Shown: positions 17,535 through 27,118 of the stretch, one piece after another
Layout of the letters: each line of letters starts with the position of its first letter
Numbering within the stretch: the stretch's first letter is position 1
NCBI RefSeq assembly: GCF_038622445.1
Contig: NZ_CP152019.1
Coordinates: 310,001-374,000 of the forward strand
DNA length: 64,000 nt
Source of the DNA: Sporosarcina sp. FSL K6-1522
GTDB taxonomy: Bacteria; Bacillota; Bacilli; Bacillales_A; Planococcaceae
Reading direction: 5' to 3'
Notes under the pieces: model-generated
Seen by the model: the letters and a program-made list of their open reading frames with translations, nothing else
Told to the model about the DNA's origin: nothing
Databases searched by the model: none
Made by a program: the position numbers and the translations under genes

Positions 17535-18413
17535 TCAATCACTTGAAACAACTTCCTTTTCTTGTTTAACAATTGTATAAACAATCCCACCAAAAATGAG
17601 AAGAATGCCCCCCGTTTGTAAACCAGATGGCTGAAAGTCCAAAATCAGTACATCCAACAAAATCGCCACGACGGGATCCACAAAAACTAATGCTGAAATA
17701 ACAACCGTCGATAATTTACGCAAACTATTGAAGAACAAATAATACACAAATCCCGTATGTATGAGGCCTGTCCCAATGATATATAACCAATTCGAATCCG
17801 TTAACCCTATAAATTCGGTAAAGTTCATAAACGGCCATAACATGACAATCCCAATCGCCGTCTGCACAAACGTCATCGCATACGCACTAAGCCCCGTAAT
17901 CCCTTTCCCTATCAGCATCGTCATGGCGTAGCACACAGCCGACAGAATCGCCCAAACAAAACCTGAACCCACAAAATCCGTAAACGAAGTAACATTTTGA
18001 ATACCAATGATCAGTATACTTCCTAAAAAGCAAGTGACAATCGCCAGCAAAGACGGCACAGTCATTCTCTCTTTTAACACTACACTACCGATGATTAGCA
18101 CAAAAATCGGTGCTAAATTATAAAGCGTAATCGCAACTGTAATCGACATCTCTTCAAACGCCTTGAACAAAAACACCCAATTCAATACTAAAAAGACGCC
18201 ACATACAATCGTTTGGATGACCTCTCGCTTCCGCCATACTTCAACCTTATGTTGCCCTGCGACAAGCCAGCAGAGCCCTAAAAACAACGTGGCACAAATA
18301 CAGCGTACAAAAACCAATTCTGCCGCTGGAATCCCCGTTTTCCCTGTAAAAAATCCGATGGACCCAAAAATCGCCATCGCTACTGTCATTTGTAGCATCG
18401 GAACACCTTTCAT
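17535..18413 (-). CDS. EamA/DMT-family transporter
   Basis: 292-aa membrane protein with ten predicted helices made of two EamA repeats of five (family pattern: GSIGFFTGKTGIPAAELVFVR at helix 1-2, written here in parts GSIGFFTGK and ELVFVRC; a second repeat begins near GSGFVWAILSAVCYA). Drug/metabolite transporters of this type export or import amino acids, nucleotides or other small metabolites; the substrate is not deducible. ATG 18413 has AAAGGGGG 7 bases upstream and puts the first helix at the N-terminus; the frame stays open to 18503 but those 30 residues are polar and lack an SD. Stands alone, divergent from ahpC. Confidence 0.88.
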   Translation of the reverse strand: MKGVPMLQMTVAMAIFGSIGFFTGKTGIPAAELVFVRCICATLFLGLCWLVAGQHKVEVWRKREVIQTIVCGVFLVLNWVFLFKAFEEMSITVAITLYNLAPIFVLIIGSVVLKERMTVPSLLAIVTCFLGSILIIGIQNVTSFTDFVGSGFVWAILSAVCYAMTMLIGKGITGLSAYAMTFVQTAIGIVMLWPFMNFTEFIGLTDSNWLYIIGTGLIHTGFVYYLFFNSLRKLSTVVISALVFVDPVVAILLDVLILDFQPSGLQTGGILLIFGGIVYTIVKQEKEVVSSD

Positions 18414-18661
18414 GCCGATTCCCCCTTTTGACCTCACAGTAAAATAGCTTGTCACCCCCTTCATTAAAGGACTTCTGCCCTTCCAGTACTTTACTATAGG
18501 CACAAATGATTTTCCAATAGTTTTTCTATTCAGAAGTTACTGTATAATTGAGAAACACCTATATTAATTGAGAATTAATTAGTTATCTTCATAAATAAAG
18601 TCTATGTACCCCACAACTAATATGACTGAAACAGTGATTCACACTAATTAAAGCGTTGTTC

Positions 18662-18715
18662 TTGACAAAGACATATTTCTATATAATAATGAGTACTGAA
18701 TTAGAATTATTATAG
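18662..18715 (+). promoter_or_regulatory. ahpC promoter with PerR-type box
   Basis: TTGACA (18662-18667) with AATAAT (18685-18690) at 17 bp, or overlapping TATAAT. Just downstream, TTAGAATTATTATAG (18701-18715) matches the PerR box TTATAATNATTATAA at 12 of 14 defined positions and would cover the transcription start, a repressing location. This predicts peroxide-inducible expression. Confidence 0.75.
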
Positions 18716-18815
18716 TTAAGCAACAATAACAAACAAATTTATAGGTTTGATTGTTAACGGTTAGTCCACACTAGCAACTATACGTTCTAAAAACACTCTA
18801 GGAGGAATTTATATT

Positions 18816-19385
18816 ATGTCTCTAATTGGAAAAGAAATCGCAGCATTCAAAGCATCAGCTTACAATAGCGGTAACGGTGAGTTTATCGAAGTTACTGAAG
18901 AAAACCTAAAAGGTCAGTGGAGCGTTGTTTGCTTCTACCCAGCTGACTTCACATTCGTTTGCCCAACTGAACTTGGTGACCTTCAAGATCAATACGCAAC
19001 ATTGAAAGGCCTAGGCGCTGAAGTTTACTCTGTTTCTACAGACACACACTTCACACACAAAGCTTGGCACGATCACTCTGAGACAATCAGCAAGCTTGAA
19101 TACATTATGATCGGTGACCCTGCACAAACAATTTCTCGTAACTTCGATGTATTAGATGAGGCATCAGGTCTAGCAGATCGTGGTACTTTCATCATCGATC
19201 CAGATGGCGTTGTACAAACAGTTGAAATCAACGCTGGCGGAATCGGCCGCGATGCAAGCACGCTTGTTGATAAAATCAAAGCTGCACAATACGTTCGTAA
19301 CAACCCAGGCGAAGTTTGCCCTGCAAAATGGAAAGAAGGCGAAGAAACACTTAAGCCAAGCCTTGACCTTGTAGGTAAAATCTAA
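18816..19385 (+). CDS. ahpC: Alkyl hydroperoxide reductase subunit C (2-Cys peroxiredoxin)
   Basis: 189-aa cytosolic peroxiredoxin that reduces hydrogen peroxide and organic hydroperoxides. Peroxidatic Cys49 is in FTFVCPTE and resolving Cys168 in GEVCPAKW, the typical 2-Cys AhpC1 arrangement; the C-terminal helix is full length. Start ATG has a strong AGGAGG. It heads an operon with ahpF, its flavoprotein reductase, 147 bp downstream. Upstream lies a PerR-type box. Codon use is strongly biased (few rare codons), consistent with high expression. Confidence 0.98.
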   Translation: MSLIGKEIAAFKASAYNSGNGEFIEVTEENLKGQWSVVCFYPADFTFVCPTELGDLQDQYATLKGLGAEVYSVSTDTHFTHKAWHDHSETISKLEYIMIGDPAQTISRNFDVLDEASGLADRGTFIIDPDGVVQTVEINAGGIGRDASTLVDKIKAAQYVRNNPGEVCPAKWKEGEETLKPSLDLVGKI

Positions 19386-19430
19386 TTTGATTTAACAAAG
19401 AGTACCCGCTATTTTTACTACTTCGGCGGG

Positions 19431-19496
19431 TGCCTCAGATTTTGAACGTCGGACATAGATCCCATTCAAAATCTGAGGCATACACGCTGAAGTGTA
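19431..19496 (+). promoter_or_regulatory. Hairpins between ahpC and ahpF
   Basis: TGCCTCAGATTTTGAA (19431-19446) pairs perfectly over 16 bp with TTCAAAATCTGAGGCA (19465-19480). A weaker ACCCGC/GCGGGT stem precedes it (19403-19431) and a 5-bp TACAC/GTGTA stem with TTTT follows (19481-19500). Likely sets the AhpC:AhpF ratio by partial termination or by protecting the ahpC 3' end. Confidence 0.6.
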
Positions 19497-19532
19497 TTTT
19501 AATGAACTACATAACTAAGGAGTAGATACTAT

Positions 19533-21059
19533 ATGTTAGACGCAACTATAAAAGCACAACTTGCCCAATATCTCGAAATGATGGAGAACGATATTTTACT
19601 AAAAGTGAGCGCAGGATCTGATAAGGTTTCCCGCGAAATGTTGGAACTAGTAGATGAACTAGCGACAATGTCATCCCACATTAAAGTGGAACACGCACAA
19701 TTAGAAAGAACACCTAGCTTCAGTGTAAATCGTATTGGCGAAGAGACAGGCATTACTTTTGCTGGTATTCCACTTGGTCATGAATTCACGTCACTTGTAC
19801 TCGCTTTACTACAAGTAAGCGGCCGTGCACCAAAAGTTGAACAAAAAGTGATCGATCAAATTAAAGACATCCAAGAAACACTTCACTTTGAATCCTATAT
19901 CAGCTTAAGCTGTCAGAACTGCCCTGAAGTTGTACAAGCATTGAACCTGATGAGCGTTCTTAACCCGAATATCTCACATACAATGATCGACGGTGCTGCT
20001 TATAAAGAAGAAGTTGAAAGCAAAAATATTATGGCAGTGCCAACCGTCATTCTCAATGGTGAAGCTTTCGGAAGCGGTCGTATGACTGTCGAAGAAATTC
20101 TTGCGAAATTAGGCAGCGCGCCTGATGCATCAGAATTTGCCGATAAAGAACCATTCGACGTACTCGTTGTAGGTGGCGGACCTGCGGGTGCAAGTGCTGC
20201 TGTTTATGCTGCACGTAAAGGAATCCGTACAGGTATCGTTGCTGAACGCTTCGGTGGTCAAATTCTCGATACAGCTTCGATCGAAAACTTTATCAGTGTG
20301 AAACATACGGAAGGTCCTAAGCTTGCTGCAAGCCTTGAGGAGCACGTGAAAGAATACAACGTAGACGTTATGAACCTTCAACGTGCGACACGCCTAGAAA
20401 AGAAAGACCTAATCGAAGTTGAATTGGAAAACGGTGCAATTCTTAAGAGTAAATCCGTCATCATTTCAACAGGTGCACGCTGGCGTAATGTGGGTGTCCC
20501 TGGCGAAGCTGAATTCCGTAACAAAGGTGTCGCGTACTGCCCACACTGTGACGGACCTTTATTTGCAGGTAAAAAAGTGGCGGTTATCGGCGGCGGAAAC
20601 TCCGGCGTAGAAGCTGCCATTGACCTAGCAGGTATCGTTACCCATGTAACCGTTCTTGAGTTTGGAGCTGAACTAAGAGCTGACTCTGTTTTACAAGATC
20701 GCCTGCGCAGTCTGCCAAACGTAACAGTTATCACGAACGCTCAAACAAAAGAAATTACAGGCACAACAAACGTAAACGGCATTACGTACATGGATCGTGA
20801 AACAGAAGCCGAACATCATATTGAACTATCTGGAATATTCATCCAAATTGGTCTTGTGCCAAACACAGATTGGTTAGGCGACACAGTTGAGCGCAATCGC
20901 ATGGGCGAAATCGTGATCGATAACCGCGGTGCAACAAGCCTTCCTGGCGTATTTGCAGCAGGTGACTGTACAACAAACCCTTACAAACAAATTATTATTT
21001 CCATGGGATCAGGTGCGACAGCTTCCCTAGGCGCATTCGATTACCTCGTTCGAAACTAA
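19533..21059 (+). CDS. ahpF: Alkyl hydroperoxide reductase subunit F
   Basis: 508-aa NADH-dependent disulfide reductase that recycles AhpC. N-terminal double thioredoxin-like domain with redox pair Cys127/Cys130 (SCQNC), then a TrxR-like module: FAD motif [12 protein letters not shown] (about 209-220), active pair Cys336/Cys339 in YCPHCDG, NADH motif [12 protein letters not shown], and [10 protein letters not shown] near the C-terminus. Size and order are standard. Second gene of the PerR-type operon; separated from ahpC by stable hairpins. Terminates at the hairpin at 21067. Confidence 0.98.
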   Translation: MLDATIKAQLAQYLEMMENDILLKVSAGSDKVSREMLELVDELATMSSHIKVEHAQLERTPSFSVNRIGEETGITFAGIPLGHEFTSLVLALLQVSGRAPKVEQKVIDQIKDIQETLHFESYISLSCQNCPEVVQALNLMSVLNPNISHTMIDGAAYKEEVESKNIMAVPTVILNGEAFGSGRMTVEEILAKLGSAPDASEFADKEPFDVLVVGGGPAGASAAVYAARKGIRTGIVAERFGGQILDTASIENFISVKHTEGPKLAASLEEHVKEYNVDVMNLQRATRLEKKDLIEVELENGAILKSKSVIISTGARWRNVGVPGEAEFRNKGVAYCPHCDGPLFAGKKVAVIGGGNSGVEAAIDLAGIVTHVTVLEFGAELRADSVLQDRLRSLPNVTVITNAQTKEITGTTNVNGITYMDRETEAEHHIELSGIFIQIGLVPNTDWLGDTVERNRMGEIVIDNRGATSLPGVFAAGDCTTNPYKQIIISMGSGATASLGAFDYLVRN

Positions 21060-21066
21060 TTCAGTC

Positions 21067-21103
21067 AAACCACTTCATCCGTCGGGATGGAGTGGTTTTT
21101 TAT
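21067..21103 (+). terminator. ahpCF terminator
   Basis: ACCACTTCATCC pairs with GGATGGAGTGGT around GTCG, followed by TTTTTT. Confidence 0.9.
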
Positions 21104-21120
21104 GAGATGATTCATACTTT

Positions 21121-21598
21121 GAACGCTTCGGACAGCTTTTCGCGCGGTTTCAATGCCAATTTGCGCGCTTCGGGCACCAGTTTGCGCGGTTCCAATGCTA
21201 CTTTCCGCGCTTCGGACAACGGTTTGCGCGGTTCCAACGCTACTTTGCGCGCTTCAGGCACCAGTTTGCGCCGTCACAACGCCAATTTGCGCGCTTCGGG
21301 CACCGGTTTGCGCGGTTCCAATGCTACTTTGCGCGCTTCGGACAACGGTTTGCGCGGTTCCAATGCTACTTTGCGCGCTTCGGACAACGGTTTGCGCGGT
21401 TCCAACGCTACTTTCCGCGCTTCAGGCACCAGTTTGCGCGGTCACAACGCCAATTTGCACGCTTCGGGCACCAGTTTGCGCGGTTCCAATGCTACTTTGC
21501 GCGCTTCAGGCACCAGTTTGCGCGGTCACAACGCCAATTTGCACGCTTCGGGCACCAGTTTGCGCAGTTTCAATGCTACTTTCCGCGCTTCACAAATC
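21121..21598. repeat. 42-bp GC-rich tandem repeat (two 21-bp halves), about 11 copies
   Basis: A 21-bp half unit starting TTGCGCG alternates between a GCTTCGGGCACCAG-type and a GTTCCAATGCTAC-type ending, giving a 42-bp period for about 480 bp. Because 42 is divisible by three, two forward frames stay open, with a 14-residue repeat in each (LRASGTSLRGSNAT in one). There is no SD and no sensible start, so it is probably not a gene. Composition (dense CGCG) differs sharply from its surroundings. It lies between the ahpF terminator and a convergent kinase gene. Confidence 0.85.
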
Positions 21599-21681
21599 TC
21601 GTTGCTTAGTCCAATAAAAACGCTCTAATCTAGACCGTTTGCCGGGCTAAAACAATTCATACTAATCCGTCAACAACAGAA

Positions 21682-21722
21682 AAGCCCTTGTACTATCCAA
21701 ACCGATAGCACAAAGGCTTTCT
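21682..21722 (-). terminator. Terminator after the GAF/PAS kinase gene
   Basis: Minus strand AAAGCCTTTGTGCTATC pairs with GATAGTACAAGGGCTTT, followed by T; it may also stop transcripts from the other side. Confidence 0.75.
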
Positions 21723-21738
21723 ATTGCTATGAAATACT

Positions 21739-23760
21739 TCAACAAGGAAATTTAATGAAAAAAGTAGTTCCACCTGTGCCTGTTCGAATATCGACTTTCG
21801 CATGATGACGAGCAGCAATCGCATAGCAAATGCCTAACCCTAATCCCGTTCCATTGTCCTTCGTCGTATAAAACGGCGTACCTAGCTTCTCCATGACTTC
21901 AGGTCGAATCCCTTCTCCTTGATCTCGTACCGCAAGCACGACTTCATTTTCATTTTCCTGATAGGTGCTAATCGTTAGGACTTTTCCTGCCTGCATCGCT
22001 TCCAAACCGTTCCGGTATAGGTTGATAACCAATTGTCGAATTTCATCTCGATTTAACAGTAACTCCGGAATATCGTTCATTTCAAATTGGATAAACGTAC
22101 TTTGATTCCGCGCATCCGCCCCAATTAAAGGCATCATATCTTGAATAATCGTATTTAAATTCAATATTTCCACATCAGACGTGCGGGTATTACCGATAGA
22201 GAGAAACTCCGTAATAATCGAATTGGCACGGTCCAATTCTTCAATCATCAACGTGAAATACCCTCTGTGCGTCTCCGAATCATCCTCTTTTTTCAACAAC
22301 TGCAAGAACCCTCGCACCGTCGTCATTGGATTGCGAATTTCATGGCTAATCCCCGCTGCCATTTGCCCGATTAAATTCAAATTGGACAACCTCGTTAATT
22401 CCTTCTCATAATTCTTTTTTTCCGTACTATTTTTCACCATACAACAAATGCCCTCGACGTATGGATAAGCCACAATCTCATACCAATGATTCCCTAGAGC
22501 GATTTCAAATTGCACCTCAACTCGCTCCAACATCGCTCGCTGAAACGCTTGATAGATGACAGTATCGACACCTTCCGGGAACACTTCCCATATAGATTTA
22601 CCTAAAACGTCTTTCGCCGTGTTCCCTTGTAACAAACATTGATGTCTATTGATGTAAATGAATTCCCATTCTTTATTCAACGCAAAAAATCCATCCGTAA
22701 TCCCTTCAATAATACTCGTCACTTTTTCATTAGCAGCAGCGAGTTCCTTCGTTCGCTCCCTCACTCGGTGCTCCAGCTGATCCATATATAACAAATTCGC
22801 AATCGTCGGTGCTATCGTATCGACAATCACCTGCGCCAACTGAATTTGAGCATCTACGTAGGCTTCTCCCGCAACATTGACAACCACAACGACACCTAAC
22901 ACCTCACCCATCGAAACCAGCGGCATCAGCAGCAATTCCTGATGCCCGTCAGTTGGAAGAAGCATCGCATTTTTAGTTTGAGCAACCTGCTGTATTACCT
23001 GAGCATAACCTCGGTCCATCCCTATGCCGGCAAGCATCTCCGTCCACTGACAACCCTCACGCACGATTGTAGAGGTGATGATGTTACTCTCTAACGGATT
23101 TAGGAAATGAACAGCCATCTGTTTACTCGCTAACGTTTTATCCAAGTAAAAAAAGCATTGCCCCAGACTTGCCTCTATCGACGAACACATCGCCATTTCA
23201 CGCGTCACATCCAGCAATAACTGCTTTTCCGCAACCAAATTTTCCTGCTGTGCTAAATTCTTCGCATTTTGAATCGCAACCGCCGCCATATTGACATACG
23301 CCTCAACACTTTGAATTTCCGACTCCGTTAAATTCATCGGCGTCCCATAATCAAATAGAAAAACAAGTCCAAACAACTCTTGTCCTAACAAAATCGGTAG
23401 CGCCAACATCGATTTAACTTGAAAAGCTTCAACTTTCTCGTGTTCCATCCGATGATCCTTTGAGGCATCCGCAATGTAAATCGTTTTTCGTGTTTCAATT
23501 ACTTCTTTTGTCAATAAATCCTGCTCAGGATCGATAACGTCCATATCAATCGTCATGCCATTCATAACTTCCGGCTTCCCGACAAACCCTCTAAACGTTC
23601 CATCCTTCTGTGGCAAATAAATACCAACCATATTACACTGCACAATCTCTTCCGATATCGCACTTATCACATGCTGCAACACTTCACTTAACTCCAACTT
23701 CGTATTAATAATCTTCGTTATATTGGCAAGCCTCGAATATCTGGTCTGCTCACTTAGCAT
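21739..23760 (-). CDS. GAF-GAF-PAS sensor histidine kinase
   Basis: 673-aa cytosolic kinase without membrane helices. Order: GAF domain (about 20-165), second GAF (about 185-325), a short coiled coil (HRVRERTKELAAANEK), PAS (about 350-460), HisKA with the phospho-acceptor in GISHEIRNPMTTVRG, and HATPase_c with N box LVINLYRNGLEAM, DQGEGI and GTGLGLGICYAI. The HEIRNPMTTVRGFLQL word is shared by sporulation-type kinases of Bacillales (KinA-E), so it may feed Spo0F/Spo0A, but this is inference. No response regulator is adjacent. A purine-rich SD lies upstream of the ATG. Confidence 0.9.
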   Translation of the reverse strand: MLSEQTRYSRLANITKIINTKLELSEVLQHVISAISEEIVQCNMVGIYLPQKDGTFRGFVGKPEVMNGMTIDMDVIDPEQDLLTKEVIETRKTIYIADASKDHRMEHEKVEAFQVKSMLALPILLGQELFGLVFLFDYGTPMNLTESEIQSVEAYVNMAAVAIQNAKNLAQQENLVAEKQLLLDVTREMAMCSSIEASLGQCFFYLDKTLASKQMAVHFLNPLESNIITSTIVREGCQWTEMLAGIGMDRGYAQVIQQVAQTKNAMLLPTDGHQELLLMPLVSMGEVLGVVVVVNVAGEAYVDAQIQLAQVIVDTIAPTIANLLYMDQLEHRVRERTKELAAANEKVTSIIEGITDGFFALNKEWEFIYINRHQCLLQGNTAKDVLGKSIWEVFPEGVDTVIYQAFQRAMLERVEVQFEIALGNHWYEIVAYPYVEGICCMVKNSTEKKNYEKELTRLSNLNLIGQMAAGISHEIRNPMTTVRGFLQLLKKEDDSETHRGYFTLMIEELDRANSIITEFLSIGNTRTSDVEILNLNTIIQDMMPLIGADARNQSTFIQFEMNDIPELLLNRDEIRQLVINLYRNGLEAMQAGKVLTISTYQENENEVVLAVRDQGEGIRPEVMEKLGTPFYTTKDNGTGLGLGICYAIAARHHAKVDIRTGTGGTTFFIKFPC

Positions 23761-23989
23761 TCAAATGATCTCCAATCATATATGTATTTATATGCATTTT
23801 CTTGGAAAATTAAAGTTTATAGGTTCTCTGGTGGCATAGCTGTCAGCCACTCTTCATCGTATCAATATTTTATCATACGTGTGCAGTGAGTGAGATAGCA
23901 ATATAAATCAGCAAACAATTGACGATAAAACGCTTGTCTCCGGACATACTAAAAAGGTGGCAATCATTCTAGAACAGGAGGTCAACGTG

Positions 23990-24148
23990 ATGAACGAGGA
24001 GAATAAAAATAAGAATAAGGATAAGGGTAAACAGCGGAATGTTCGGAAGTATGATACGGAGCTGAAAAATGAGCAGATGAAGGTGGAGTTTTCGAGTGAG
24101 AGTGAGTTTTTGAATTTGGATGGGAAGCGGAATAAGAGGAAGCGGTAG
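23990..24148 (+). CDS. Small highly charged protein, unknown
   Basis: 52 aa, starting MNEENKNKNKDKGK, almost entirely Lys, Asn, Glu and Arg, ending DGKRNKRKR. A near-perfect ACAGGAGGT site lies 6-9 bases before the ATG and a clean terminator follows, so it is very likely translated. Such tiny charged proteins are common among spore or stress genes of Bacillales, but I do not recognise this one. An alternative GTG start overlaps one codon earlier. Confidence 0.65.
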   Translation: MNEENKNKNKDKGKQRNVRKYDTELKNEQMKVEFSSESEFLNLDGKRNKRKR

Positions 24149-24150
24149 AC

Positions 24151-24194
24151 AAAATCAGTGCCTGTTCACTATTAATGTGGCAGGCACTGGTTCT
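24151..24194 (+). terminator. Terminator after the small charged gene
   Basis: CAGTGCCTG (24156-24164) pairs with CAGGCACTG (24181-24189). The arms resemble those at 16911-16957, a recurring terminator sequence. Confidence 0.75.
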
Positions 24195-24224
24195 TCGATT
24201 CATGATAACAATGCTAAGTAAGTG

Positions 24225-24326
24225 TTAAGAAGGTAATATATGCTCTAGAAAATCATCGCAAATTTTATAAGCTTTCGGCTTTTTACTAACAAACCCAACA
24301 TATCCCTCTTGCACAGACAAAGGTAC
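24225..24326 (-). pseudogene. Remnant of a 3' gene end, possibly LysR-type
   Basis: A minus-strand frame reads VPLSVQEGYVGFVSK then KPKAYKICDDFLEHILPS and a stop, with nothing coding upstream. It resembles the tail of a LysR-family regulator, but this is by eye only. The rest of 24204-24476 shows no gene. Confidence 0.3.
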
Positions 24327-24476
24327 CTAAGATTTATTTTAAAGCGGTGTGTGGGGATTGATGAAGTACGGATGAATAAAAGAAACATCGATAGATACCT
24401 GGCGTTAGAACAACTTAGTATTGTTTTGGTGTTGGATATTTGTTTTTCGATTGGTCTAGTTATTATCGATAATATC

Positions 24477-24944
24477 TTATCCTCTTAAAGTTGCAATGAT
24501 TCTACTTGGTTTCAATATCAAATCAAAAGCTTCTTCAATACTCCTACATACAATGTCAGCTTTCATTAAAGATTTTGCAGAACATCCTTCTTCCCCAATC
24601 ACTATAATTGATAGGCTGCAAGCTTCAAACATTTGTCCATCATTAAAGCCATTTCCAATACATATGCATTGTTCCGCTCCAAGTTTTTCTACAATTTCTC
24701 TTTTATTTTCTGCAGCATTCGAGTTATCAAATATCTGTATTTCAATAGGCATATTAGCGCATTGGGTTCTTGCAGTACCATGGGTATCAGCAGTTACTAA
24801 CTGTACTCTTATTCCCTTTTTATCAATAGCCTCTATCTTCTCTTTCACCAAAGGGATCACTTTACCATCACAAGCTATCGTTCCATTATAGTCTAATAAC
24901 AGATTTTCAATTTTTATGATTCCTCTTCCTGGTATATTCATTTC
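24477..24944 (-). CDS. HAD-superfamily hydrolase, soluble P-type ATPase-like
   Basis: About 155 aa. HAD motif I is LLDYNGTIACDG (Asp-x-Asn rather than the usual Asp-x-Asp; the second acidic residue is replaced), and motif IV is GNGFNDGQM; VTADTHGTA marks motif II. This compact, cap-less layout matches soluble homologues of the P-type ATPase phosphorylation domain. Substrate unknown. The start is uncertain: AAGGAG ends at 24954, so GTG 24944 or ATG 24938 have usable spacing, whereas ATG 24953 abuts it. It follows the 608-aa gene by about 35 bp and is probably cotranscribed. Confidence 0.7.
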   Translation of the reverse strand, partial: EMNIPGRGIIKIENLLLDYNGTIACDGKVIPLVKEKIEAIDKKGIRVQLVTADTHGTARTQCANMPIEIQIFDNSNAAENKREIVEKLGAEQCICIGNGFNDGQMFEACSLSIIVIGEEGCSAKSLMKADIVCRSIEEAFDLILKPSRIIATLRG

Positions 24945-24979
24945 CACTATAAACATCTCCTTATCCCTGGTACCCAAAA

Positions 24980-26806
24980 TCAATTTTCCAACAACCTTTT
25001 CGCCAACTCACGATTTTCCTTATCTTTCGTCGTCATGGCAATATTTTTAATGCTTTCCCGCAGCGCAGGTTGTTGCGAAATAAACGGAGACCATGCTTTC
25101 AGCACACCGAGTGCATGGTATTGTAAACTCCCATTATCTGATGTAAGAGCCGCTTGAAGCAGTGGTAACCCCACGCCCTCATGCTCATACAAGCCTTGAA
25201 CAATACATTGCAGACTATACTGTTCTTCATTTGACAGACTGGATAACGAAAAATGATTTTCTGCAAATGTGCAGATTTCCTCGATATACTGACGATTATT
25301 TGTACCCATAACAGTTTCATATAGTTCGATGTTTGTAGGATTTTTCTCTAGCATTTTAAACAAGTTCTGTGAAACGTCCAACTGATAAAAGAGAGCGATT
25401 TCAAGCGTTTTTATAGCATTTTCCTGCTGTGGTGCATCCATCGCTAATTCCGGCCATTTAGGATCATTGATAAACGGTTGAATCGCCTGCTGAATAGAAT
25501 TGTATTTATGCTGATTCCATTGCTCCTTAAATCGTTCTTCCCAAACCCCATCATCAGCCTGTAAAAATTCACTGATTTTCATTAACGGATAAAAATCTTC
25601 GAGTGTTTCGCAGTGTTTACGCGCATGATAAACAAAGCGAGAAAGAACCTCACTTGCATATGGATAATCTTCAATACCTTCGGCTACACGCTCACTCAAC
25701 AAGGCTTGGATAATCAAACCCGCTCCATCATATAGCTCCTTTGAAATCGTTTCTTCGTATAGCGCTACATCGAGTTCGCCTTTTACAGCACACGTATGCG
25801 CTAAATATTCGTTCATAATGCGATTGCTACAGCCCTCTGTTAGTAGCCAGTATTTAATTTCTGGCGTTGTTGCATCCAATCGTTCAACAGCAGCGATCTT
25901 CCCCCAACCATGAACGTGCCGAGCAAGTTGCCAAACTTGGTTGTTGGCCCCGATTGTGCCATTTTTCAAGGCAAACAGAACATACGGCGTGAACTCTTCA
26001 TGCAAACCTAATGTGAACAAGAGCTCTTTATATTTTTCACAATCCGTACAACCGAGGACGGTAATCGCAAACTTTACAACTTCCCGATGTGCTGCATGTT
26101 CAAGAAGCCATAGCGCCTCTTGTTGGACAAGGGATTCATCCAATTCAGCTTGCCGGAAGCGCCCAATAAATTCCTCACCGTAGTTGGCGATATTATCAAA
26201 AATAATTTTTTCGTATGTACTTTTTCGTGTTTCAATCGTCGGATTATGTAGCTGCTCTTCAAAAAGCTTCAGCAGTTTTTTCACATAAAACGGTGTAGGT
26301 AGATCCTCTACAAAATGATCAGATAACCCTGCCGCCAATCGTGGATCATTGTTATCATACAAATAATCTTCATCCGGTAATTGGTCGTCGACGATTTCAT
26401 TATGTGTTTGAACCTGTTGTTGAATAAAAGGAACAATTTTTTCTTTATGCTCCCAAGGTAGAAAATCTAACTTCAGTGATTCTTCTACAATTATTTCATT
26501 ATCTACTTTTACAATACAATTCAACCGTATATAACCGCCGAGTTTAACGGACACAACATGCTTCGTCCCATCTTGCAAGTGAAGTGTCCCTGATAACTTG
26601 GAATACGGGATAATATGAGAAAGGATCGATTTTCGTTTATTTCGATCTACAGTTACCCCATCAATGATCAGTAACTCTTCCTTCAACTGATTAATCACTT
26701 CGATACGATGCCCTTTATAATCCATCTTCCACGATTTATGTACTTCTTTTTCCACGTCTTTCATCACGTTACGCATCTCACGCTTAAATTCATCTTTAAA
26801 GCCCAT
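24980..26806 (-). CDS. Large HEAT-like repeat protein of unknown function
   Basis: 608 aa, soluble, no signal or membrane helix. Residues 1-150 contain a beta-rich domain (HLQDGTKHVVSVKLGGY); from about 185 onward it is all-alpha, with short repeats of paired helices such as LVQQEALWLLEHAAH and SLQYHALGVLKAWSPF that resemble HEAT/ARM repeats. I do not recognise a named family. GGGAGG before the ATG gives a good SD. Probably cotranscribed with the small HAD protein that follows it. Scaffolding or regulatory binding is a guess only. Confidence 0.65.
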   Translation of the reverse strand: MGFKDEFKREMRNVMKDVEKEVHKSWKMDYKGHRIEVINQLKEELLIIDGVTVDRNKRKSILSHIIPYSKLSGTLHLQDGTKHVVSVKLGGYIRLNCIVKVDNEIIVEESLKLDFLPWEHKEKIVPFIQQQVQTHNEIVDDQLPDEDYLYDNNDPRLAAGLSDHFVEDLPTPFYVKKLLKLFEEQLHNPTIETRKSTYEKIIFDNIANYGEEFIGRFRQAELDESLVQQEALWLLEHAAHREVVKFAITVLGCTDCEKYKELLFTLGLHEEFTPYVLFALKNGTIGANNQVWQLARHVHGWGKIAAVERLDATTPEIKYWLLTEGCSNRIMNEYLAHTCAVKGELDVALYEETISKELYDGAGLIIQALLSERVAEGIEDYPYASEVLSRFVYHARKHCETLEDFYPLMKISEFLQADDGVWEERFKEQWNQHKYNSIQQAIQPFINDPKWPELAMDAPQQENAIKTLEIALFYQLDVSQNLFKMLEKNPTNIELYETVMGTNNRQYIEEICTFAENHFSLSSLSNEEQYSLQCIVQGLYEHEGVGLPLLQAALTSDNGSLQYHALGVLKAWSPFISQQPALRESIKNIAMTTKDKENRELAKRLLEN

Positions 26807-26881
26807 GGAGTCCTCCCTGAAGTAAGAATGGAATACAGTATTTTTGTAGTTATACTCGTTTCCGATTCTTTTTTTGTGAAT

Positions 26882-27004
26882 CTATATTTTTAAAAACTTA
26901 TGAATCTTATCATCCTCATGATACAGCATTCGCCTAAAAAATACCTTCCACACCGAACGGACGGCTTTAAATAGCTTGCTCGTTTCGTCATTCAAATTAT
27001 CCAT
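26882..27004 (-). pseudogene. Short reading, probable gene remnant
   Basis: A minus-strand frame from ATG 27004 gives 40 aa (MDNLNDETSKLFKAVRS...), and stays open a further 13 codons upstream (LVEHNLDGVSV), but has no proper SD. Protein-like composition suggests the leftover 3' end of a lost gene. Confidence 0.25.
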
Positions 27005-27076
27005 AACAGACACACCGTCGAGATTGTGCTCGACAAGTTATTTCTTAATTCTTTTATACTCTTAGGTTATTGCTAG

Positions 27077-27112
27077 GGGCAAGTTGCCTTCTGTAGAGGA
27101 GGCAACTTGCCC
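27077..27112. terminator. Hairpin after the 50-aa ORF
   Basis: GGGCAAGTTGCCT (27077-27089) pairs perfectly with AGGCAACTTGCCC (27100-27112). No T-run on the minus strand, so it may stabilise a 3' end rather than terminate by itself. Confidence 0.5.
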
Positions 27113-27118
27113 TTCCTC

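Noticed and set aside
21092..21628. 178-aa repeat protein encoded by the tandem array
   Set aside because: Frame openness follows from a 42-bp period; a second frame is also open, there is no SD, and the start overlaps the ahpF terminator.
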